A DNA stretch of 64,000 nucleotides from Bradyrhizobium sp. G127 (GTDB lineage Bacteria > Pseudomonadota > Alphaproteobacteria > Rhizobiales > Xanthobacteraceae), in the NCBI RefSeq assembly GCF_021502575.1, contig NZ_JAKFGN010000001.1, positions 2,108,001-2,172,000 of the forward strand, read 5' to 3'. Within the stretch, counting starts at the first letter, position 1; every line of letters begins with the position of its first letter. This document shows, one piece after another, positions 35,528-45,009 of the stretch. Position numbers and translations under genes: made by a program. The notes beneath the pieces were generated by a model, which worked only from the letters and a program-made list of their open reading frames with translations, searched no databases and was not told where the DNA came from.

Positions 35528-35821
35528 TTACTTCTTGGTTTCAGGCGGGCAATCGGGCCGGACTTCCATCGGTTTTCCGTCGCTCTGCACCGTCGGAGCG
35601 GCGGAATTTGCGTGTCCACCGGCAGATGGTAGGATGGCGCTCTTTTCGACTCCCATCGACGTGTCAGCGGTCTTGGCGTTTCCGGAGGTCGTGCCTGGCG
35701 ACGTCGCTGCCGTGTTGCAACTCGTCTCAGGCTTTTCACCTGCGGTCCCGGCTGTCTGGGCCAGTGATGGCGTGACTGCGAACAGCGCCGCGCAGGCAGC
35801 GGCAATGAACTGAGTGCGCAT
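35528..35821 (-). CDS. Small exported protein of unknown function
   Basis: The ATG of MRTQFIAAACAALFAVTPSLAQ is chosen because it yields a clean signal peptide of 22 residues. A frame starting at 35869 would bury it. The 97-residue precursor matures to a Thr/Ala/Gly-rich, low-complexity protein with two cysteines and a C-terminus rich in proline and lysine. I do not recognise a family. It is convergent with tupA (31 bases apart) and divergent from the first MoeA-like gene. Confidence 0.6.
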   Translation of the reverse strand: MRTQFIAAACAALFAVTPSLAQTAGTAGEKPETSCNTAATSPGTTSGNAKTADTSMGVEKSAILPSAGGHANSAAPTVQSDGKPMEVRPDCPPETKK

Positions 35822-35943
35822 GAGAGGCCTTTGTGCAAGAGTAAGCAATGCATGAATTGTCCTCATCAACTCCTCGCCTCTAAGATGGTTCCGGGGTTCG
35901 GATTGCCAGTGTTTTGCACGACCCTCCCGCGTTTGGCGTCAAG

Positions 35944-37065
35944 ATGACGCAGCGTTTGCCAACCGCGCTCACGCCGCTCGATGCCGCCCTGCGCCTTCTG
36001 CTGGAGGGTGTTGAGCCGGTAGAACCCATCGATGTATCGCTAGAAGACTCTGTGGGCGGCGTCGCGGCCGCGGTCATAGTCGAGGCGCCACATCCGGCCT
36101 TTAACGTTGCGGTCTTCGATGGTTGGGCACTACGGGCCCGCGATATCGTTGGCGCATCGTCCTACTCCCCATTGCCGCTGCCTGCTCCGCCGGTTTGGGT
36201 AGAAGCGGGCGATCGTGTGCCGGGCGATTGTGACTGTGTGCTCGATGCCGATTTGGTCGACGAAACCGGACCGATCTTTCAGGTTCTCGCGGAGTCCTTT
36301 CCTGGCCTTGGCATTCGCAGGGCTGGAGACGATATTGCTGCTGGCTGTTCGATTGTCGCGCCGGGAACGCGCGTGAATGCATTTAATATGCTTGTCGCCC
36401 GCGCCGCCGGGTTCGACCGTATTCCGGTTCGATCTCCACGCGTGGGCGTGATCGATGTCCCTTCCGCTGATCGCAATACTGCATCCTCGCAATTCATGCT
36501 GAAATTTGCACAAGCTGCCGGTGCACAAGCCGTCGGCTTGCAGGCAAAGGGACGCGATGCGGCCAGCATTTCCGCCGCCTTGGAAGGAGACGCTTACGAC
36601 CTGCTCATAACGGTCGGCGGCACAGGGATGGGCCGCACCGATACGACGATCGCCGCGCTGGCAGAACGCGGAGCCCGTCTGATTCATGGACTTGCGGTGC
36701 AGCCGGGGCGCACGGCAGCAGTCGGAAAGATTGGTAGAGTACCGATCATCGCGGCTCCCGGCGCCCCCGAGCAGGCCTTGGCGGCATGTTTGATGCTGCT
36801 TCAACCGGCGTTGGACCGGTTCACGGCAAGGTCGCCACGGCGTGAGATGGTTCGCCCCCTCGCGCGCAAAATTTCTTCGTCTATCGGTGTCGCCGAGATT
36901 GTATTGCTCGAAACGTTAGATGAGACCTGGATGCCGATTGCCGCTGGACAACTGTCGCTCGGTGCCATCGCCGGCGCTGATGCATGGCTGGCCGTGCCGG
37001 GGGACAGCGAAGGTTACGCAGCCGGAACAACGGTTGGCGGGCTTTCTCTTCGCGATATGATGTGA
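35944..37065 (+). CDS. Divergent MoeA-like molybdopterin-binding protein
   Basis: The ATG giving MTQRLPTALTPLDAALRLLL is preferred over an upstream TTG (35914). This gives 373 residues. It keeps the MoeA layout: a linker motif FDGWALRARD in place of the usual DGYAVR, a MoCF-like domain with GGTGMGRTDTT, and a C-terminal barrel. Several canonical residues are changed and the usual PGNP loop reads APGAPEQA. It may bind a cofactor intermediate without normal catalysis. It is followed after eight bases by the MoeA-PBP fusion, so they form an operon. Confidence 0.75.
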   Translation: MTQRLPTALTPLDAALRLLLEGVEPVEPIDVSLEDSVGGVAAAVIVEAPHPAFNVAVFDGWALRARDIVGASSYSPLPLPAPPVWVEAGDRVPGDCDCVLDADLVDETGPIFQVLAESFPGLGIRRAGDDIAAGCSIVAPGTRVNAFNMLVARAAGFDRIPVRSPRVGVIDVPSADRNTASSQFMLKFAQAAGAQAVGLQAKGRDAASISAALEGDAYDLLITVGGTGMGRTDTTIAALAERGARLIHGLAVQPGRTAAVGKIGRVPIIAAPGAPEQALAACLMLLQPALDRFTARSPRREMVRPLARKISSSIGVAEIVLLETLDETWMPIAAGQLSLGAIAGADAWLAVPGDSEGYAAGTTVGGLSLRDMM

Positions 37066-37073
37066 GACTTAGT

Positions 37074-39023
37074 ATGATCAAGCCGAAGGCATCGCCAAAC
37101 AACGGAAACGTCGATCAAGGTCAGTTCCTGACCATCCTGTCGCGTGAAGAAGCGCTTGCGCGCTTCGAGGCAGCCCTCTTTCCGCGCGATCTGGCGGCCG
37201 AGGACCGCGCGCTGGCCGACGCGCTGGGTCTCGTTGTGGCAAACGATGTTGTTGCTGTTGTCGACGTTCCACCGTTCGATCGCTCCAATGTCGATGGCTT
37301 TGCCGTGCGTTCGGCCGATCTTGCCATGGCGGGCGAAGCATTGCCGATCCGCCTGAATCTGAACGGCGAAGTGATTGCGTGCGGCACCGTGCCGCAATTG
37401 CCGGTGACACAGAGCACGGCGACGCCGATTGCGACGGGAGGTCCCATTCCGCGCGGCGCGGACGCCATCGTCATGGTCGAGCACACGCAGCCGGCGGGCG
37501 CGGCTGCGATCAATATCAGGCGCGCGACGTCTCCCGGACAATTTGTGTCTTATGCAGGCTCCGACATTGCGCGGGGCGAGGTTGTGCTGCGCGCAGGAAC
37601 GCTGATCGGCTCACGCGAAATCGGCATGCTTGCGGCATCTGGTGTCGCACGCGTGTCCGTAGCGCAAAGGCCGCGCGTGGCGGTCATTTCCACAGGCGAC
37701 GAGTTGGTTCAGCCCGGCCAGCCGCTACGCCCCGCCGCAATCTTCGATACCAATGGCGCGATCGTAACGGCTGCCGTGTCCGAGAATGGCGGCGAAGTCC
37801 ATTTCCTGGGCGCGTTTCCCGATGACGAGGACAAACTCGAAGCCGTGATGCGCGAAGCATTGGCAAGCAGCGACATGCTCATTCTGTCCGGCGGCACGTC
37901 GAAAGGCGAGGGTGATGTTTCTCATCGTATCGTCGCGCGGCTCGGCAAACCCGGCATCATTGCGCACGGGGTCGCACTGAAGCCCGGCAAGCCGCTGTGC
38001 CTTGCGGTATGCGACGGCAAACCGGTTGTCGTCCTGCCGGGTTTTCCGACGTCGGCGATGTTCACGTTCCACGACATGATCGTGCCGGTGCTGCGCCGTC
38101 TTGCGGGGTTACCGCCGCGCAATGATGCGCGGGTGACTGCGAAGGTACCGGTGCGAATTGCTTCAGAGCTTGGTCGGACGGAATTCGTGATGGTGTCGCT
38201 GGTCGAAGGCGATGACGGACTGATTGCTTATCCGACCGGCAAGGGCTCCGGCGCGATCACGTCGTTCGCACAGGCTGATGGCTTTCTGAAGATCGATGCA
38301 CTGGCCGAGCAGATGCCGGCGGGCGCCGAGGTGGAGGTCACGCTGTTTACACCGCATGTGCGCGTGCCCGATCTCGTGATCGTCGGCAGCCATTGCACAG
38401 GGCTCGATATCGTTACGGCGCCTTTGGCGCACGACGGTCTGTCGGTGCGGTCGATTTCAGTCGGAAGTCTGGGCGGATTGTCGGCGGCGCGGCGCGGGGA
38501 ATGCGACCTCGCACCGATCCATCTGCTCGACGAAAAAACCGACACATACAATACGCCTTTTCTTGTTGAAGGTCTTGAACTCGCGCCTGGCTATAGGCGT
38601 ATGCAGGGCATTGTGTTCCGCACGGGCGACAAGCGGTTTGAAGGTCTCGGCGCGGAGGAGGCGGTGCGATCTGCGCTGAAGGACCCGTCATGCCTGATGG
38701 TCAATCGCAACCAGGGTGCGGGTACGCGCATTCTGATCGATCGCCTGTTGGGGGAGGCCCGGCCCGACGGCTACTGGAATCAGCCGCGCTCCCACAACGC
38801 GGTGGCCGCTGCGGTGGCGCAAAATCGCGCCGACTGGGGCATGACCATCGCGCCGGTCGCGCGCGCGGCAGGTCTTGGATTTATTCCGTTCGCCGAGGAG
38901 CATTACGACTTCGCGCTTGTGACGTCGCGCAAGCAGCGCTCTGCTGTTCAGGCGTTTCTCGACGCGCTCCGCTCGGCGGAGGTTCGAAAGGCACTGGAGC
39001 AGGCGGGGTTCCGTCCGGCGTAG
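37074..39023 (+). CDS. MoeA fused to a C-terminal PBP-like domain
   Basis: The start MIKPKASPNNGNVDQGQFLT is preferred, since upstream codons lie inside the previous gene. The 649-residue protein has a full MoeA module (DVPPFDRSNVDGFAVRSAD, TGGPIPRGADAIVMVEHT, STGDELVQPGQ, SGGTSKGEGDVS, LPGFPTSAMFTF) to about residue 410. A PBP-like domain follows from HVRVPDLVIVGSH to the end. MoeA inserts molybdate or tungstate into the molybdopterin dithiolene. The extra domain, related to the sensor half of the 32244-33137 regulator, may deliver or sense the metal. That function is inference. Confidence 0.85.
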   Translation: MIKPKASPNNGNVDQGQFLTILSREEALARFEAALFPRDLAAEDRALADALGLVVANDVVAVVDVPPFDRSNVDGFAVRSADLAMAGEALPIRLNLNGEVIACGTVPQLPVTQSTATPIATGGPIPRGADAIVMVEHTQPAGAAAINIRRATSPGQFVSYAGSDIARGEVVLRAGTLIGSREIGMLAASGVARVSVAQRPRVAVISTGDELVQPGQPLRPAAIFDTNGAIVTAAVSENGGEVHFLGAFPDDEDKLEAVMREALASSDMLILSGGTSKGEGDVSHRIVARLGKPGIIAHGVALKPGKPLCLAVCDGKPVVVLPGFPTSAMFTFHDMIVPVLRRLAGLPPRNDARVTAKVPVRIASELGRTEFVMVSLVEGDDGLIAYPTGKGSGAITSFAQADGFLKIDALAEQMPAGAEVEVTLFTPHVRVPDLVIVGSHCTGLDIVTAPLAHDGLSVRSISVGSLGGLSAARRGECDLAPIHLLDEKTDTYNTPFLVEGLELAPGYRRMQGIVFRTGDKRFEGLGAEEAVRSALKDPSCLMVNRNQGAGTRILIDRLLGEARPDGYWNQPRSHNAVAAAVAQNRADWGMTIAPVARAAGLGFIPFAEEHYDFALVTSRKQRSAVQAFLDALRSAEVRKALEQAGFRPA

Positions 39024-39033
39024 CTCGTCCCGA

Positions 39034-39663
39034 TTACGCGCCGTCTAAAGCCGCGAGCCGCTCCGCCTCGGCGATATCCTCGACCGTATTGGCATTGAAG
39101 AAGGGATCGAGCAGTTCGGTCGGCCATGTGACTGTCGCCAGTTTGTAACGTGCCGTCCAGCGGTCGATCTTGCGGATGTCTTCCACCACCAGCGCGTGAC
39201 GCAGTTCGCCTCGTAGCGCGACGTTCCAGAGTCCGATGACCGGATGGGTTTGTTCGCCGGAGGCGGCGACGGCAAGTTGCGCGCCTTGCTCGATTCGTGC
39301 GTGTTGAAGTCGCGCTACGAGATCCCGAGGCAGGAAGGGACAGTCTGTCGCGGCACTGAGCACCCATTCGACATCAGGCCTGTGCGCCGCAGCCCAGTCG
39401 AGGGCTGTGAGAACGCCAGCGAGAGGCCCGGCAAATCCCTCAACGGTGTCAGCGACGACAGGCAGCCCGAACGACGCGAAGCGCGCCGGATCGCCATTGG
39501 CATTGAGAATGAGCCCGTCGCATTGCGGCGCAAGCCGCGCGATGACACGCTCGAGGATGGTGTGGCCGCCGATGGTTTTCATCGGCTTGTCGCCGCCACC
39601 CATGCGCCGCGCAAGGCCGCCAGCGAGCAGTACACCAAGGGTCGAAGGCTGGTCGTCAGTCAT
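39034..39663 (-). CDS. mobA: Molybdenum cofactor guanylyltransferase
   Basis: The ATG of [26 protein letters not shown] is chosen (209 residues). The nucleotide-binding start [16 protein letters not shown] is the MobA signature, with [15 protein letters not shown] and the metal-binding region [13 protein letters not shown] downstream. It transfers GMP from GTP to the molybdopterin cofactor, producing the MGD/bis-MGD form needed by formate dehydrogenases. It overlaps the fdhD stop by eight bases. Confidence 0.9.
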   Translation of the reverse strand: MTDDQPSTLGVLLAGGLARRMGGGDKPMKTIGGHTILERVIARLAPQCDGLILNANGDPARFASFGLPVVADTVEGFAGPLAGVLTALDWAAAHRPDVEWVLSAATDCPFLPRDLVARLQHARIEQGAQLAVAASGEQTHPVIGLWNVALRGELRHALVVEDIRKIDRWTARYKLATVTWPTELLDPFFNANTVEDIAEAERLAALDGA

Positions 39664-40588
39664 CGTCGCTGCCCTTGCGGCGATGACGCGCGGATTCTTC
39701 TGCGACGAATTCGAGGTTCTGGTCGAACACAATCCGCTCCTGTCCGGAAAGCGCGATGAATCGCTTGCCCTTTGTGCGTCCGACCAGGGTCAGCCCCACT
39801 TGCCGCGCAAGCTGAACGCCCCAGGCGGTAAAGCCGGACCGCGAGACCAGAATGGGGATGCCCATGCGCACCGTCTTGATCACCATTTCGGAGGTGAGGC
39901 GGCCTGTCGTATACATGATCTTGTCGGCGACATCGATTTTGTGACGCCAGGCCCAGCCCGCGATTTTGTCGACCGCATTGTGCCGGCCGACGTCCTCCAT
40001 GTAGCAAACCGGCTCGCCTTCCTTGCACAGCACGCAGCCATGAATGGCGCCCGCTTCGAGATAGAGCGAGGGCGCAGTGTTGACCGCGTGGGTCATCTGA
40101 TACAGCCATGACGTGCGTAACTCGGCATAAGGCAGCGACGCACCTTCGATCGCTTCCATCAGATCGCCGAAAGCGGTGCCCTGTGCGCAGCCGGAGGTCA
40201 GCGTTTTCTTCTTCAGCTTTTCCTCGAAGTTCGTGCCGCGTTCGGTGTAGACGACAACCACTTGCAAATCATCGTCGTAGACCACTTCTGTTACAACATC
40301 GTCGGGCTTGAGCATGTTCTGGTTGAGCAGATAGCCGAGCGCCAGATATTCTGGATAATCGTTGATCGTCATCATGGTGACGATCTCCTGGGAATTCAGA
40401 TAGAGCGTCAGCGCGCGCTCTACCGGCACATTGATCTCGATAGGCGCGCCGGTCTGATCGATACCAGTGACGCGCTCGGTCAGTCGCGGGTTCTTCGGAT
40501 CCGGCATCACGCGCGGGGTGGGCATGCCTCCCGGCTCCGCCTTCTGCGACTTCGCACTCTCCGATGTGATCCGTGTGACGTCGGCCAT
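39656..40588 (-). CDS. fdhD: Formate dehydrogenase accessory sulfurtransferase FdhD
   Basis: A 310-residue protein with the FdhD core: [36 protein letters not shown] (conserved cysteine loop), [29 protein letters not shown] and [27 protein letters not shown]. FdhD passes sulfur from a cysteine desulfurase to the bis-MGD cofactor, which is essential for formate dehydrogenase activity. One FdhD here could serve both enzymes of the region. It starts three bases after the Mrp gene and overlaps mobA. Confidence 0.94.
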   Translation of the reverse strand: MADVTRITSESAKSQKAEPGGMPTPRVMPDPKNPRLTERVTGIDQTGAPIEINVPVERALTLYLNSQEIVTMMTINDYPEYLALGYLLNQNMLKPDDVVTEVVYDDDLQVVVVYTERGTNFEEKLKKKTLTSGCAQGTAFGDLMEAIEGASLPYAELRTSWLYQMTHAVNTAPSLYLEAGAIHGCVLCKEGEPVCYMEDVGRHNAVDKIAGWAWRHKIDVADKIMYTTGRLTSEMVIKTVRMGIPILVSRSGFTAWGVQLARQVGLTLVGRTKGKRFIALSGQERIVFDQNLEFVAEESARHRRKGSDDD

Positions 40589-40591
40589 GGC

Positions 40592-41443
40592 TTACTCGAT
40601 CACGATACGCGGTGCCGGCTTCGTCGCAGCGCCGGTGGTGATGGATGTCCAAAGCTGGCGTGCGATGTCGATATAGTGCTTCGCGTGAACGCCCTCAGGG
40701 TCGGTCGCGACGATCGGGCGTCCGTCGTCCGACGTCTGGCGGATCGCCATGTCGAGCGGAATTTCGCCCAGATAAGGAATGCCACGCTTCTCGGCTTCAT
40801 GCCGTGCGCCACCGTGGCCGAAGATCGGCGTGACATGGTTACAGGTCGGACAGCAAAAGCTGGACATGTTTTCGATCAGTCCGAGCAGCGGCACATTGAC
40901 CTTCTTGAACATCTCGATCCCGCGCCGCGCGTCGATTAGTGCGATGTCCTGGGGTGTTGAGACGATCACCGCGCCGGCCAGCGGCGTCTGCTGTGCCATG
41001 GTCAGTTGCGCATCGCCAGTGCCCGGCGGCAGATCGACTACCAAAATGTCGAGATCGTTCCACGCGATCTCGCGCAGCATCTGCGTAATCGCCGAAATCA
41101 CCATCGGACCGCGCCAGATCATGGCGTTGTCTTCCTCGACCAGAAAGCCGATCGACATCACCTTGACACCGAAGCGCTCCATCGGCTCCAGCATGCGCGG
41201 ACCTACAAGGCGCGGTTTTCCACGCAAGCCGAACAATCTTGGCTGCGACGGTCCGTAGATGTCGGCATCGAGCAGGCCGACTTTCAATCCCATCGCGGCG
41301 AAGCCCAAGGCGAGATTGCACGAGGTCGTCGACTTGCCCACACCACCTTTGCCGGAGGCAACAGCGATGACGTGCTGGACGCCGGGAATTCCCGCAGCCT
41401 TTGTTGTCGCAGGCGCGCCGGGATGGGCATGAGTGACGGACAA
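40592..41443 (-). CDS. Mrp/NBP35-type Fe-S carrier ATPase
   Basis: A 283-residue protein lacking the N-terminal DUF59/MIP18 domain of longer Mrp proteins. The P-loop GKGGVGKSTTSCNLALG, the switch DLPPGTGDAQLTMAQQ and the C-terminal FCCPTC cysteine motif (bridging cluster ligands in dimers) are all present. Such proteins carry Fe-S clusters to target apoproteins. The operon neighbours (an Fe-S protein upstream, fdhD downstream) suggest dedication to formate dehydrogenase maturation. That is inference from context. Confidence 0.87.
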   Translation of the reverse strand: MSVTHAHPGAPATTKAAGIPGVQHVIAVASGKGGVGKSTTSCNLALGFAAMGLKVGLLDADIYGPSQPRLFGLRGKPRLVGPRMLEPMERFGVKVMSIGFLVEEDNAMIWRGPMVISAITQMLREIAWNDLDILVVDLPPGTGDAQLTMAQQTPLAGAVIVSTPQDIALIDARRGIEMFKKVNVPLLGLIENMSSFCCPTCNHVTPIFGHGGARHEAEKRGIPYLGEIPLDMAIRQTSDDGRPIVATDPEGVHAKHYIDIARQLWTSITTGAATKPAPRIVIE

Positions 41444-41483
41444 ATAGAATCTCCCGCTCGGCGAGCAGCGCCGATGCCTAAGT

Positions 41484-43523
41484 TTACCGCGATCCGAATG
41501 GATCGTTCTTTTTGACTTCCCGCTCGCGCAGATAGTCCTCGGTCGACATCACGGGCGGACGCTGCGGTCCGGCGTGCGGATCGAAACTCTCGTTGACGAC
41601 AGCCTCGACGCGACAATCCGCGCACATCTTGATGACATCGAGCCGTCGCGCATTGGCCCCCTCGAACATCCAATGCTTCTCTTGCAGCTTTGACAGCACG
41701 CGTTCGATTGAGCTTCGGGTGCCGAACGGCGCTCCGCAGGCGATGCAATGGAAAGGCTCTTCTTCCTTCAGGATACGCAGCGGCGCATTCCATGCCTGAA
41801 AATCGAGCCGCGGCTCCAGCGTGATGACATCCTCCGGGCATGTCGACTCGCAGAGCCCGCACTGAACGCAGAGACTTTCGGTAAAGCGCAGCATGGCGCG
41901 GTCAGGATTGTCCGACAGCGCGTGGGTGGGGCAAGCAGTCACGCAGGCATGGCATAGCGTGCAGCCTTCGACGTTCAAATGCACGCCACCGAACGGCGCA
42001 CCTTGCGCGAGCGGCACGACATCGACCGGCGCGGGGGCTGCAAGATGCAACTCGCGGAATGTCGTTTCCAGCACGCCGCGTTTTGCACCGCGCGGGACGA
42101 AGCTCGCCGGGTTTTCGGACGCCACTCCCGCGGGCATGGCATCAAGCATCGTGCGCAACTGATCGGGATCGTCGGTCTGTATAATACGGACGACCTCTGC
42201 GCCGAATCCGAGAGCGGCCACGATCGTTGCCGACATGTCTGCCGTGCGTTGCAGTCCGGCTGTCTCATGGCGGGGCTGCGCACGTGTCAGCAAAGCTGCC
42301 CCGGTCCCTCCGTAAGCGAAGATGGCGGCGACCGCTTCGGACCCGAGCTGTGTGACTTCATTGACGCGAACCGGCAGCACATTCGCCGGCAGCCCGTCGC
42401 CAAACCGGGCGAGGGCGTCGATCAACGGCTCCCCATGGTCGCCGTCGTGAAACAACACGATGGCGTTCTCTCCGCCCGCCTTGCGATAGGTGTGCAGCAG
42501 CGTCCGCAACCGCCGCATCAATGCGTCGACGCTGGGTAGCGAATAGGACGCCGCGCCGGTTGGACACGCTGACGCGCATGACCCGCAGCCGGCGCACACG
42601 TTCGGATCGATAGCGACGGCATTGCCGTTCGGGGTGATAGCGCCGGTCGGGCACAGATCGAGACAGCGCGTGCAGCCGGTGATGTTGGAGCGAGAATGCG
42701 CGCAGAGCGAATCTTCGAAATGAATGAAGCGCGGCTTGTCGAAGGTCCCGACGAGGTTGCTTGCATCCGAAATTGCTCTTTCGACCGCGGCGCGGTCGCG
42801 CGGATCAGCGCGCAAATAACCGGGGCGCAACTCATGAGCCGGAAACAGCGGCAGGCCGCCGCTAAGGTCCAGGACAAGATCGCAGGTCGAGGTCGCGCCG
42901 TTGCGCGCGGTTCCGAACAGCAGCTTGTCGCGAGAGGAGGGCGAGGGGAGTGCGTAGTCGTCGATGTCGAGTTCGAATTTTCCGAGATAACCGCGCGCGT
43001 TGCGGATCGTGCCCTTGAGCACCGGAAATTCGTTGACCGCACGCGGTGTCAGATCGTGCGGCTTGGTGAGAATGACGGTGATGTCGAGATGATCGGCGAG
43101 ACGTTTGGCCGCATCGATGGCGACTTCGTCACGGCCATAGATCAGGGCGATGCCGCCGCTTTCAAGCGTCACCAAGGAGATTGGCGGCATCTCTTCCGAC
43201 GCGGCTGCGATAAGAGCTGCGGCTTTCGGCCCTGCCGCTGCGGCATCCTTCGACCAGCCGCCGGTCTCGCGAATGTTAACGAAGGTGAGAGGAACTTGCG
43301 GAAAGTCCTCGGCGACCTCCTTGAACAGCGGAGCTTCCTGGGTACAGGCGACTGTGATCTGTTCCCCTTCGGCGAGGGCGGCCTTGAACTGTCCGACGTC
43401 CCGGCCGCAGAGCTGGTTTGCCTGCGTTAAGTTTGCCGCACAGCCGCGCCCGATCGCCTGCGCGTCAAGCGGAATGGTCTTCTCGCAAGTGCAAATCAGA
43501 AGGCGGGATTTTGCACCATTCAT
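41484..43523 (-). CDS. 679-residue multi-cluster ferredoxin-like protein of the formate dehydrogenase region
   Basis: The N-terminal part (LICTCEKTIPLDAQAIGRGC) has cysteines near the start. Two pairs of 4Fe-4S ferredoxin motifs follow: CTRCLDLCPTG with CAGCGSCASACPTG near residues 290-325, and CTLCHACVTACPTHA with CVQCGLCESTCPEDV near residues 525-565. Further cysteine pairs lie in CIACGAPFGTR and CADC at the end. It could hold about four clusters and pass electrons or clusters in the cytoplasm, since no signal peptide is visible. Homologues accompany formate dehydrogenase genes in Bradyrhizobium relatives. No biochemical role is known to me. Confidence 0.8.
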   Translation of the reverse strand: MNGAKSRLLICTCEKTIPLDAQAIGRGCAANLTQANQLCGRDVGQFKAALAEGEQITVACTQEAPLFKEVAEDFPQVPLTFVNIRETGGWSKDAAAAGPKAAALIAAASEEMPPISLVTLESGGIALIYGRDEVAIDAAKRLADHLDITVILTKPHDLTPRAVNEFPVLKGTIRNARGYLGKFELDIDDYALPSPSSRDKLLFGTARNGATSTCDLVLDLSGGLPLFPAHELRPGYLRADPRDRAAVERAISDASNLVGTFDKPRFIHFEDSLCAHSRSNITGCTRCLDLCPTGAITPNGNAVAIDPNVCAGCGSCASACPTGAASYSLPSVDALMRRLRTLLHTYRKAGGENAIVLFHDGDHGEPLIDALARFGDGLPANVLPVRVNEVTQLGSEAVAAIFAYGGTGAALLTRAQPRHETAGLQRTADMSATIVAALGFGAEVVRIIQTDDPDQLRTMLDAMPAGVASENPASFVPRGAKRGVLETTFRELHLAAPAPVDVVPLAQGAPFGGVHLNVEGCTLCHACVTACPTHALSDNPDRAMLRFTESLCVQCGLCESTCPEDVITLEPRLDFQAWNAPLRILKEEEPFHCIACGAPFGTRSSIERVLSKLQEKHWMFEGANARRLDVIKMCADCRVEAVVNESFDPHAGPQRPPVMSTEDYLREREVKKNDPFGSR

Positions 43524-43673
43524 GCTCTACGACCTTGAATCCTTCCCAGCGGCACAACTATCTCGCAATTATCATATGGTGCTGGGCCTGCCGATTGCAC
43601 GGGCTCGGCCACCGCCTTGACCGAGATAGCATAGACTGCCCAAATACAAAGGGCTTAGGGAAAATTTCTCGGA
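43524..43673. promoter_or_regulatory. Divergent promoter region between the two accessory operons
   Basis: These 150 bases separate the starts of the Fe-S/Mrp/fdhD/mobA operon and the five-gene accessory operon. A partial -24/-12 element (GGGC-N8-TTGCA, GG at 43585-43586 and GC at 43597-43598) is oriented toward the plus-strand operon. The match is incomplete, so it is only a candidate. Confidence 0.25.
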
Positions 43674-44431
43674 TGATGAATTCGCGTGCCACATACGCAG
43701 AGCAGCCACTCGACCTGCCTCCGGGCTATACGCTTGTCTCCCTCCGTGAATACGGCGACGCGTTCGCGCATGGCTGCGGCATTGCCGCCGATGCTGGCGC
43801 TGGAACACTGGTGTGGGTCCGGCGCTACGATCTGGTCGAATTCGCTGTCGTCCTTGAGCCCAATGAGCCGCTCGTCTCCGCACGTCGCGCATTCTTTGCG
43901 GGCATGAATGCGACGGCGGATGCCATCGCGGTCCATTGCCCGCCGGAGCGACAGGTAAGTTTTACCTGGCCGGATACGATCCTGTTCGACGGCGGCGTGC
44001 TGGGCGGTGCGCGGCTCGGTTGGCCCGCGGATTGTGACGAGACGGATGTGCCTGAGTGGCTGGTGTTCGGTGTCATCCTGCGCGCGGCGGATATGGCTCA
44101 TATCGGGGAAACCGAGGCGGCGAGCGGAGTGGCCCTGTTGAATGAAGGATTCGAGATGGTCGATACCGAAGCGATCATCGGAAGTTTCGCCCGCCATCTC
44201 ATGACCGCATTCGATCAATGGAATGAGCGCGGCTTCGATCCCGTAGCGCGCGATTATCTGGAGCGGCTGTCGAGAGAGAATGCCGACGAGCGGCGAGGAA
44301 TCGACGTCAATGGCGACCTCCTTATCAAGGCGCATGCTTCAGAAAAGGCGCCGGCTCGGATTGGTCTCGTCGATGGGCTGGCCGCAGCGGCGTGGTATGA
44401 TCCGGAGTATCGCGCTCCGAAACTGGGGTGA
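43674..44431 (+). CDS. Biotin/lipoate-protein-ligase-like protein
   Basis: The start is set at the double ATG (MMNSRATYAEQPLDLPPGYT), giving 252 residues. An upstream extension into the promoter region is rejected. The central part (VVLEPNEPLVSARRAFFAGMNATADAIAVHCPPERQVSFTWPDTILFDGGVLGGARLGWP) has the LplA/BPL fold pattern, although the classical lysine and GRG loops are not obvious. It heads a tightly spaced operon of five proteins next to fdh genes. Whether it attaches biotin or lipoate to anything is unknown, and it may have been repurposed as a binding scaffold. Confidence 0.7.
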
Positions 44432-44436
44432 GGCGG

Positions 44437-45009
44437 ATGCTGAAACTCCCGCGCACGATCAGACTCGATCCCTCAGATACGTTTGTGTTCGAGCATGCCG
44501 CTGAGCCCGGAGAGTGGGCCATGTCGGGCGCATTCGTGTTCTGGGACCGTGATTTTGAGTCGCTTGGGCAGAAACAGCGGGTCGCACTTCGATCTGGCTT
44601 TCTCGGCGTGGACAGCCTCGGCTGGTCAACGCTGGCCGTTGTCACGGAAGCAACGGATGCTGAATTCCGGGCGGTCATTGAGCGGCTCGCGGCGCAGCTC
44701 ATGGACAAATTTGGGGCGCCGGATATGGCAGCCGCGCGCGTTGCCGCCGAAGAGGAAGTCGCGTTCGCGTCCTCTCTATGCGATCATCCACCGCAGACGA
44801 TTTTGGCCGTACAACGAACCGTCGAGAACGGTGAAATCCGCGAGCGGTTCCGCACGCTGAGGCCCCGGCAGTCGGAGCCGGGCGCGGACCGATTGCACAG
44901 CCATGCACCCGCCTTTACCTTTCATGAGGTTGAGGGCGAGGAGCCCACCGAGGAGATCGACCTTCTCGAACTGAATAAGACCGATCGTATCAAGGCGGAT
45001 CGTACATGA
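44437..45009 (+). CDS. DUF6505-type protein of the formate dehydrogenase accessory operon
   Basis: Start MLKLPRTIRLDPSDTFVFEHAA, preceded by GGGGTGAGG. A GTG nine bases upstream that overlaps the previous stop is an alternative. The 190-residue protein is soluble, acidic in its last 40 residues, and shows no catalytic motif. WAMSGAFVFWDRDFESLGQKQR and RSGFLGVDSLGWST are its conserved-looking stretches. I recognise it as the DUF6505 family by context and sequence, without known function. It overlaps the next gene by four bases (ATGA). Confidence 0.65.
   Translation: MLKLPRTIRLDPSDTFVFEHAAEPGEWAMSGAFVFWDRDFESLGQKQRVALRSGFLGVDSLGWSTLAVVTEATDAEFRAVIERLAAQLMDKFGAPDMAAARVAAEEEVAFASSLCDHPPQTILAVQRTVENGEIRERFRTLRPRQSEPGADRLHSHAPAFTFHEVEGEEPTEEIDLLELNKTDRIKADRT

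Noticed and set aside
43584-43600. Sigma-54 promoter for the five-gene accessory operon
   Set aside because: GG-N10-GC spacing is present, but the -24 half matches poorly. Listed only as part of the divergent region, not claimed as a promoter.
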